NCBI GenBank assembly: GCA_052034115.1
Contig: JBPOIZ010000104.1
Span: forward strand, 1-8,555
Length of the DNA: 8,555 bases
Source of the DNA: Lutibacillus sp052034115
GTDB taxonomy: Bacteria; Actinomycetota; Actinomycetes; Actinomycetales; Dermatophilaceae
Direction of reading: 5' to 3'
Part shown: one piece after another, positions 1-4,150 of the stretch
Position numbering within the stretch: the first letter of the stretch is position 1
Layout: the number at the start of each line of letters is the position of its first letter
Translations under genes and position numbers: made by a program
The notes under the pieces: model-generated
Seen by the model: the letters and a program-made list of their open reading frames with translations, nothing else
Databases searched by the model: none
What the model was told of the DNA's origin: nothing

Positions 1-225
1 CAACAGGCCCGCCGCGATGCCGGGCTGCACATCAGCGACCGGATCCGGCTCGACCTGACGGGTCCGGCCGAGCTGATGGCGGCGCTGCGGTCGCACCGTG
101 ACCTCGTCGCAGCCGAGACACTGTCCGCCGACGTGGCGCTGACCGAGGGCCTGGACAGTGGCGATGGGCCGCAGGTGCCGGTCGGCGACGGCTTGTCGGT
201 GCAGATTCGGCTCGCTCGGCTCTGA
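1..225 (+). CDS. ileS: Isoleucine--tRNA ligase, C-terminal end (5' partial)
   Basis: Frame 1 is open from the first base to a TGA at 223-225, giving the last 74 residues of a longer protein. The segment ARRDAGLHISDRIRL followed by an LTGPAELMAALRSHRDLVAAETL-type helix is the end of the large actinobacterial IleS, whose C-terminal domain follows the anticodon-binding domain. The enzyme charges tRNA-Ile in the cytoplasm. The catalytic HIGH and KMSKS motifs lie outside the window, so activity cannot be judged. Gene order supports the call, because a class I tRNA synthetase gene commonly precedes folC in Actinobacteria. ValS is the other candidate, but it usually ends in a coiled coil, which is not seen here. 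Transcription converges on hipA. Confidence 0.85.
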   Translation, partial: QQARRDAGLHISDRIRLDLTGPAELMAALRSHRDLVAAETLSADVALTEGLDSGDGPQVPVGDGLSVQIRLARL

Positions 226-318
226 CCGGGGACGGGCGCCTGGGCCCGGGTGCCCGGGGGACGCAGCCGAGAGTGCCCGGGCGAGGCGGCCGAGAGCACC
301 CGATGAGGTCGGCGGAGC
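226..318. other. Convergent ileS/hipA intergenic region with G+C-rich palindromes
   Basis: This is 93 bp between two convergent genes. It contains closely spaced self-complementary GC blocks: CCCGGG at 245-250 and 253-258, and GCCCGGGC at 275-282. It also has a degenerate direct repeat of GCNGCCGAGAG (263-273 and 286-296) with a 23-bp offset. The GC blocks could fold into stems that end transcription from either side, but no T-run follows on either strand, so this is not a classical intrinsic terminator. No gene is seen here. Confidence 0.35.
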
Positions 319-1542
319 TCAGTGGGCCAGGGCTGCGCGGCGAGCACGGAGTCCGCGCGTCAGGGACCGCTGGCGGGCCGGATCGAACGGCAGCACAGCG
401 ACGGCGTCGGCGAGCCCGTCGGTGGCGCGCAGGGCCTCGGCGATCACCCGCTCGGCAGCTGTTGCCGGCAACCCGAGGTCGTCGGCCAGTCCGCCCAGCG
501 TGGCTCGGGTCACGGTGTCTCGGCGGCCGCCTACCGGCAGGGCCAGCCGACCGGGTCGGTAGGGCAGGGTGGACGGGATGTCGTAGGCCGGGCTGACCCG
601 CCATTCGCGGGTCGTGGCGTCCTCGAGCACCGAGAGGTTCTTCCCGTGGAGGTCATCGTTGCCGGTGAGGAAGGCCACGACGAGCTGCCGGAACGCCTCG
701 CGTGCGGCGGGCAGCCGAGCCGGGCAGGCTGACGCGACTGCGCCAAGCAGACGCTCGGCAGTGATCGTGTACTTCGCGGCGGGGTAGAGCCCGAGCAGCT
801 GAGTGCCGTCCTCCACGGCCAAGCGGCGCAGGGCGCCATCTGGGGTGACGACCCGATCGAACCGGGTGACGAGCAGCCCAGGGCGCCCGCGACGGTCGTG
901 GACGATCTCGGCCTCGACGACGGGCAACCGGTGCGAGCGGGCCCAGCGCAGGAAGAACCCCTCGTTGCGGACCAGGTGAGGCAACTCGGGCGGGTCGAGC
1001 TTGAGCAGGTGGGCCCGCCCCTCGTGGACGACGGGCAAGGTGAGCATCCGGGCGGAGACCTTGTCCTGGACGCCAGCCAACGCGCTGGGGTCGACAACGC
1101 CGGCCTCGGCAAGCACGTCGGTGAAGTCGACGTCGTGCAGGCTGCCAATGAGTGTCCGGGGCGGTGGCCCGAACTCCGGCGGCGCCCCCGATGGGAGCAC
1201 CTGGACGTCCCCGACGGGATCGGCGCCGACCGCAAGGAGCAAGGAGAGGTCGTCGTCGGCCGACGTTTGCACCACCCGGCGTAGGGCGAGCAGGCGACGG
1301 CCTTCTGGCAGCAGCCCGGCGAAGTATGGCGGGACGCCGCCCGCCGCGGCGAGCACCGCTCGTTCGCTCACCGGTAGCGTCGTCGCGACGGGAGGGCCGG
1401 GTGAGGAGAGGTAGTCGGGCAGATAGGCGAACTCGACTCCCGCGTCGGTGCGCGTCAAGGTCGCCGCAGGCCGTCCGGCCTTCCAGACGTTGGCGACCCG
1501 GACGTCCCGAGGGTCAAGCCCATCGGGCGGCGACACGGTCAT
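319..1542 (-). CDS. hipA: HipA-family serine/threonine kinase toxin (type II toxin-antitoxin)
   Basis: A 407-aa protein with HipA layout: an N-terminal 'couple_hipA' domain (about residues 15-115) and a HipA_C kinase domain (about 150-375). Visible kinase landmarks are the P-loop-like LAGVQDK (155-161), ATP-contacting Lys181 in HLLKLDPP, the catalytic-loop motif NDDLHGKN (295-302, with Asp297 as presumed catalytic base and Asn302), and the metal-binding Asp321 in YDIPS. All core residues are present, so the kinase looks intact. E. coli HipA phosphorylates glutamyl-tRNA synthetase and causes growth arrest; some relatives target other proteins, so the substrate here is unknown. The ATG lies in a 4-bp ATGA overlap with hipB, implying translational coupling. 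A purine-rich GGGGAG lies just upstream, inside hipB. The position matching the E. coli autophosphorylation Ser150 appears to be Ala154, with Ser153 next to it. The cell effect is inferred from the family. Confidence 0.9.
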   Translation of the reverse strand: MTVSPPDGLDPRDVRVANVWKAGRPAATLTRTDAGVEFAYLPDYLSSPGPPVATTLPVSERAVLAAAGGVPPYFAGLLPEGRRLLALRRVVQTSADDDLSLLLAVGADPVGDVQVLPSGAPPEFGPPPRTLIGSLHDVDFTDVLAEAGVVDPSALAGVQDKVSARMLTLPVVHEGRAHLLKLDPPELPHLVRNEGFFLRWARSHRLPVVEAEIVHDRRGRPGLLVTRFDRVVTPDGALRRLAVEDGTQLLGLYPAAKYTITAERLLGAVASACPARLPAAREAFRQLVVAFLTGNDDLHGKNLSVLEDATTREWRVSPAYDIPSTLPYRPGRLALPVGGRRDTVTRATLGGLADDLGLPATAAERVIAEALRATDGLADAVAVLPFDPARQRSLTRGLRARRAALAH

Positions 1543-1739
1543 TGCTCCCCACGCAACCGCGTCGTGAGCTCCAGCCCCAGAGCATCGAGCACCGCGATGA
1601 GCTTGTCCAAGCGGATGGTCGCCTTGTTGGTCTCCACCTCGCGGACGAACCGCTCGGAGACGCCGGCGAGCTCAGCCAGATCACGCTGACCGAGGCGCAG
1701 ATGCTTGCGGCGAGCACGGATCTGCGAACCGAGACTCAT
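1539..1739 (-). CDS. hipB: HipB-type antitoxin / Cro-C1 helix-turn-helix regulator
   Basis: A 66-aa protein that is nearly all one HTH_3 domain. It begins MSLGSQIRARRKHLRLGQRD, the recognition region is around LAELAGVSERFVREVE (21-36), and the closing helix is LDKLIAVLDALGLEL (44-58). HipB proteins bind the HipA kinase, inhibit it, and repress their own operon by binding palindromic operators. E. coli HipB has 88 residues, so this is a short version with almost no C-terminal tail. The ATG at 1739 was chosen because AGGAGG lies 7 nt upstream. An upstream in-frame start near 1919 would add a basic, low-complexity stretch read through the promoter and operator DNA, and is rejected. The gene is promoter-proximal and overlaps hipA by 4 bp, the usual antitoxin-first order. 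Repression of its own promoter is inferred from the palindromes upstream. Confidence 0.9.
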   Translation of the reverse strand: MSLGSQIRARRKHLRLGQRDLAELAGVSERFVREVETNKATIRLDKLIAVLDALGLELTTRLRGEQ

Positions 1740-1746
1740 TCCGATC

Positions 1747-1752
1747 CCTCCT
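1747..1752 (-). promoter_or_regulatory. Strong ribosome binding site of hipB
   Basis: The minus strand reads AGGAGG with 7 nt before the ATG at 1739. It is the clearest Shine-Dalgarno in the window and fixes the short hipB start. The contrast with the Shine-Dalgarno-free starts of the neighbouring housekeeping genes is notable. Confidence 0.85.
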
Positions 1753-1780
1753 GAACGGCGCGATCGTGCCGGTATCGCTG

Positions 1781-1809
1781 AGTATGGCCGCATCATGGTC
1801 CCGAGGCAA
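1781..1809 (-). promoter_or_regulatory. Candidate sigma70-type promoter of hipBA
   Basis: On the minus strand TTGCCT (complement of 1804-1809) is followed after 17 bp by CATACT (complement of 1781-1786). These match the -35 and -10 consensus at 4 of 6 positions each. The predicted start, near 1774, leaves a leader of about 35 nt that contains the AGGAGG site. The elements sit between the GTGCCGG copies at 1766 and 1827, so a repressor bound to those would cover the promoter. This is assigned by eye only. Confidence 0.45.
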
Positions 1810-1815
1810 GCGTTT

Positions 1816-1833
1816 CCGGCACGATAGTGCCGG
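1816..1833. promoter_or_regulatory. Perfect 18-bp palindrome, candidate HipB operator
   Basis: The sequence is CCGGCAC-GATA-GTGCCGG: two 7-bp arms around a 4-bp centre. It lies just upstream of the proposed hipBA -35. HipB-type dimers bind palindromes of about this size, so this is the best operator candidate. Binding itself is inference. Confidence 0.55.
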
Positions 1834-1868
1834 TTCAGCTGATATGGGCCCGCCCAGGGTCGACATAC

Positions 1869-1902
1869 CCGTCCTACCGGCGAGAACGTGCCGGTAGGAC
1901 GG
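1869..1902. repeat. Inverted repeat, 13-bp perfect arms, 8-nt loop
   Basis: CCGTCCTACCGGC (1869-1881) and its exact complement GCCGGTAGGACGG (1890-1902) flank GAGAACGT. No T-run follows on either strand and no gene ends here, so an intrinsic terminator is unlikely. It lies about 45-75 bp upstream of the proposed folC start and includes one of the GTGCCGG copies. It could be an operator for a dimeric or tetrameric regulator, or an RNA hairpin if a transcript crosses it. Confidence 0.6.
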
Positions 1903-1933
1903 CGCGTCCGACAGTGCACCTCGGCGGGTGCGG

Positions 1934-1939
1934 CATGAT
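1934..1939 (+). promoter_or_regulatory. Candidate -10 box of folC (leaderless)
   Basis: CATGAT ends 6 nt before the GTG at 1946, so transcription would begin at or next to the start codon. The match to TATAAT is 4 of 6. No convincing -35 is seen at 16-18 bp; CCGACA at 1908-1913 is 20 bp away. No Shine-Dalgarno precedes the GTG, which fits a leaderless mRNA. Confidence 0.4.
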
Positions 1940-1945
1940 GTGCCG

Positions 1946-3313
1946 GTGACCACGGCAGCGGAAACCCACGCCCGGTTCCGGGCGGTCGAGCGCGAGATCC
2001 TGGCCCGGGCGCCCGAGCACGACCTGCAGCCGTCCTTGGATCGGATCCGGGCGGTCACGGAGATTCTCGGGGACCCACAACGGACCTATCCGGTCATCCA
2101 TCTGACCGGCACCAACGGCAAGACGTCCACGACCCGGATGGTCGAGGCGTTGCTGCGCGAGGCAGGACTGACGACCGGACGGTTCACGTCGCCGCACCTG
2201 CACGACATCCGCGAGCGCATTGCCATCGGTGGTGAGGCGATCAGCCGCGAAGCGTTCCTGGAGGCCTATGACCAGGTCCGGCCCGTGGTCGAGCACGTCG
2301 ACGCCCGATCAGCCGCGGCGGGTGGACCCCGGATGACCTACTTCGAGGTGCTCGTGGCGGTCGCCTTTGTCGCCTTTTCGGACGCACCCGTCGACGTCGC
2401 GGTGGTCGAAGTGGGCCTCGGGGGAGCCTGGGATGCCACCAATGTGGCCGACGGGGCCGTGTCGGTCGTCCTGCCCATCGACATCGACCACCAGCACTTC
2501 CTCGGCAGCACGATCGAGCAGATCGCAACCGAGAAGTCGGGGATCATCAAGGCGGGGGCACTAACCGTCAGCGCGGTCCAGCCACCCGAGGCCGGCGTCA
2601 TCTTGGCCACCAGAGCCGAGCAGGTCGGTGCCCAACTGGCCCTGGAGGGGGATGCCTTCGGCGTGCTGCGCCGGGAAGTCGCGCTCGGGGGTCAGGTGCT
2701 GGACCTGCGGGGGCTGGCCGGTGAGTATCTCGAGGTGTTCCTCCCCCTGCACGGTGCTCACCAGGCGGCCAACGCGGCTGCAGCAGTGGCCGCGGTCGAG
2801 GCGTTCCTGGGCGGCGGCGAGCGAGCCCTGGACATCGACGTGGTCCGGGCCGGCCTGGCCGCCACGACCTCGCCGGGGCGACTCGAGGTGGTGCGGCGTT
2901 CCCCGACCGTCCTAGTCGACGCCGCTCACAACCCGGCCGGAGCCCGCGTCCTGCGCACCGCGATCGAGGAATCGTTCGCCTTCACCCGGCTGGTCGGACT
3001 GCTGGCCGTCTTCGCCGACAAGGACGTCATGGGGATCCTGGAGGAGCTCCAACCGATCTTCGACCAGGTGGTCGTCACGCGGACCTCGTCCCCGCGAGCG
3101 CTCGACCCCACCGTGCTCGGCGAGATCGCCGTCGAAGTCTTCGGCGAGGAGCGGGTCAGCGTCATACCGGCGCTGCCGGACGCCATCGAGATGGCGGTCG
3201 GCCTGGCCGAGGACGAAGGACTCGGCGGGGGGGTGCTCGCGACGGGCTCAGTGGTCACCGCGGCCGAGGTCCGGCTGCTCCTCGGGGCCGGCGCCGCCGA
3301 CCCCGATCGATAG
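1946..3313 (+). CDS. folC: Bifunctional dihydrofolate synthase / folylpolyglutamate synthase
   Basis: This 455-aa cytoplasmic enzyme of the Mur-ligase superfamily adds glutamate to dihydropteroate and then to folates, using ATP. Landmarks are the ATP P-loop LTGTNGKTST (about 53-62), FTSPHL (80-85), EVGLGG (155-160), DHQHFLG (181-187), EKSGIIK (196-202) with the lysine that is usually carbamylated, and the C-terminal-domain motif DAAHNP (325-330). Length is normal for the family and no key motif is missing. The GTG at 1946 (protein MTTAAETHARF) is preferred over in-frame GTGs at 1928 and 1940 because it gives the usual short N-terminus and lies 6 nt after a -10-like box. The TAG stop at 3311-3313 begins the -10 box of the next gene. 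folC and the two following genes form the conserved folC-DUF4233-ndk series, here separated from ileS by hipBA. Confidence 0.95.
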   Translation: MTTAAETHARFRAVEREILARAPEHDLQPSLDRIRAVTEILGDPQRTYPVIHLTGTNGKTSTTRMVEALLREAGLTTGRFTSPHLHDIRERIAIGGEAISREAFLEAYDQVRPVVEHVDARSAAAGGPRMTYFEVLVAVAFVAFSDAPVDVAVVEVGLGGAWDATNVADGAVSVVLPIDIDHQHFLGSTIEQIATEKSGIIKAGALTVSAVQPPEAGVILATRAEQVGAQLALEGDAFGVLRREVALGGQVLDLRGLAGEYLEVFLPLHGAHQAANAAAAVAAVEAFLGGGERALDIDVVRAGLAATTSPGRLEVVRRSPTVLVDAAHNPAGARVLRTAIEESFAFTRLVGLLAVFADKDVMGILEELQPIFDQVVVTRTSSPRALDPTVLGEIAVEVFGEERVSVIPALPDAIEMAVGLAEDEGLGGGVLATGSVVTAAEVRLLLGAGAADPDR

Positions 3314-3316
3314 GGT
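3311..3316 (+). promoter_or_regulatory. Candidate -10 box of the DUF4233 gene, overlapping the folC stop
   Basis: TAGGGT fits the TANNNT actinobacterial -10 form. Its first three bases are the folC stop codon, and it ends 6 nt before the ATG at 3323. No Shine-Dalgarno lies between. No clear -35 is visible. TAG stop codons can imitate this motif by chance, so support comes mainly from the same spacing at other genes in the window. Confidence 0.4.
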
Positions 3317-3322
3317 CCGGCC

Positions 3323-3700
3323 ATGTCGAGATTGCCGGTCCACGGGGTGCAGGGGAAGTTCACCTGGCGGATGTGCGCGACGGTGCTCGGTGCGCAGTCC
3401 CTCGTCGTGTTCTTCGGTGCCCTCGCCGCGCGCGGCATCGCCGATGCCAGCGGGCGCTCGACGGCCACGGCCTACCTTCTCGTGGGCAGCGGGTTGGCGG
3501 TTCTTGCCATCCTCGCGGCCGGCCTCATGCGGCGGCCCATCGGCGTCACGTTGGGCTGGGTGGTGCAGGCAGCTACCTTCCTGGCTGCGCTCGTCGTGCC
3601 GGCCATGGCCGTGATCGGCGTGATCTTCACGACGCTGTGGGTCGTCAGCTTGGTGCAGGGGCAGCGGATCGATGCGCAGCAGAGTGCGGCAGGCCACTAG
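3323..3700 (+). CDS. DUF4233 family four-helix membrane protein
   Basis: A 125-aa protein with four predicted membrane segments at about 18-38, 49-69, 74-92 and 94-113, a basic N-terminus (MSRLPVHGVQGKFTWRM) and a short polar tail. It is recognised as DUF4233 from size, hydropathy, a leading arginine-rich segment and its place between folC and ndk, where this family is found across Actinobacteria. Its function is not known, and nothing in the sequence suggests a catalytic site. The ATG is 9 nt after the folC stop and has no Shine-Dalgarno. Its TAG stop again forms the start of the next -10-like box. Co-occurrence with folC and ndk hints at a housekeeping membrane role but proves nothing. Confidence 0.85.
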   Translation: MSRLPVHGVQGKFTWRMCATVLGAQSLVVFFGALAARGIADASGRSTATAYLLVGSGLAVLAILAAGLMRRPIGVTLGWVVQAATFLAALVVPAMAVIGVIFTTLWVVSLVQGQRIDAQQSAAGH

Positions 3701-3703
3701 TCT
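3698..3703 (+). promoter_or_regulatory. Candidate -10 box of ndk, overlapping the DUF4233 stop
   Basis: TAGTCT starts with the stop codon of the preceding gene and ends 6 nt (GGCGCC) before the ndk GTG at 3710. This is the same geometry as at 3311 and 8397. No Shine-Dalgarno and no clear -35 are seen. Confidence 0.4.
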
Positions 3704-3709
3704 GGCGCC

Positions 3710-4138
3710 GTGACCATCGAGCGTTCTCTTGTCCTTGTCAAGCCCGACGGCTACGCCCGGGGCCTTACCGGGCAGGTGCTGGCCCGGATCGAGGCGAAGG
3801 GCTATCGGCTCGTTGCCCTGGAGATCCGCACTGCCGACCGCGCCCTGCTCGACCAGCACTACGCCGAGCACGTCGAGAAGGTCTGGTATCCGGGCCTGGC
3901 CGAGTTCATGGCCTCCGGGCCGCTCGTGGCCGTCGTCATCGAGGGACACCGGTGCATCGAGGGCTTCCGCTCACTCGCCGGCGCCACCGACCCGACCAAG
4001 GCCGCCCCGGGCACGATCCGCGGGGACTTCGGCCGGGACTGGGGCACCGACGCCCAGCCGAATATCGTGCACGGCTCGGATGCTCCCGAGTCCGCCGCCC
4101 GGGAGATCGGCCTGTGGTTCCCGCACCTGAGCCACTGA
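3710..4138 (+). CDS. ndk: Nucleoside-diphosphate kinase
   Basis: A 142-aa cytoplasmic enzyme that moves the terminal phosphate between NTPs and NDPs through a phosphohistidine. Seen in order: SLVLVKPDG with Lys11 near the N-terminus, YPGL (60-63), Arg87, the GATDPTKAAPGTIRGDFG nucleotide loop (91-108) with Arg104, and the active-site motif NIVHGSD (118-124) with catalytic His121 and the usual Glu127 after it. All catalytic residues are present. Length is normal, with a few residues more than the shortest bacterial forms around GRDWGTDAQ. The GTG start follows a leaderless-type box and has no Shine-Dalgarno. The gene ends 12 bp before the 3' end of the convergent VWA gene. Confidence 0.96.
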   Translation: MTIERSLVLVKPDGYARGLTGQVLARIEAKGYRLVALEIRTADRALLDQHYAEHVEKVWYPGLAEFMASGPLVAVVIEGHRCIEGFRSLAGATDPTKAAPGTIRGDFGRDWGTDAQPNIVHGSDAPESAAREIGLWFPHLSH

Positions 4139-4150
4139 GTCCAACGACCG

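Larger units (their letters stand above)
1762..1947. repeat. Four GTGCCGGT copies, three with exact 61-bp spacing
   Basis: GTGCCGGT occurs on the + strand at 1766-1773, 1827-1834, 1888-1895 and 1940-1947. The first three are exactly 61 bp apart and share a GAT/GAA lead-in (GATCGTGCCGGT, GATAGTGCCGGT, GAACGTGCCGGT). The first two also share GCTGA and TATGG downstream. The inverse CCGGCAC at 1816-1822 completes the palindrome at the second copy. The copies span the whole hipBA-folC intergenic region and probably act as operator half-sites. Confidence 0.55.

Noticed and set aside
1..225. C-terminus of valyl-tRNA synthetase
   Set aside because: ValS, which precedes folC in some actinobacteria, ends in a coiled coil. 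The AGLHISDRIRL-type segment is IleS-like.
263..308. 23-bp tandem duplication as an insertion footprint beside hipA
   Set aside because: The two copies agree only in their first half, and there is no matching copy at the other end of hipBA, so it is not a target-site duplication.
32..604. 190-aa minus-strand open frame over the ileS end and the hipA 3' end
   Set aside because: It consists of Arg/Pro/Ala repeats without a motif and overlaps ileS and hipA in shadow frames.
1762..1895. CRISPR array suggested by 61-bp repeat spacing
   Set aside because: The conserved unit is only about 12 bp with three copies, too short and too few for CRISPR repeats, and no cas genes are present.
1869..1902. 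Rho-independent terminator
   Set aside because: The stem is strong but no T-run follows on either strand, and no transcript is expected to end here.
1539..1919. Long 126-aa version of HipB starting at 1919
   Set aside because: The extra 60 residues are basic and low-complexity, read through the promoter and palindromes, and have no ribosome binding site. The ATG at 1739 has AGGAGG at 7 nt.
1928..3313. FolC starting at the GTG at 1928
   Set aside because: It adds only MRHDVP, overlaps the proposed -10 box, and has no Shine-Dalgarno. The GTG at 1946 fits the family N-terminus and the 6-nt spacing rule.
3248..3949. 233-aa minus-strand open frame across folC end, DUF4233 and ndk
   Set aside because: It crosses three well-supported genes on the other strand and has charged low-complexity content typical of a high-G+C shadow frame.
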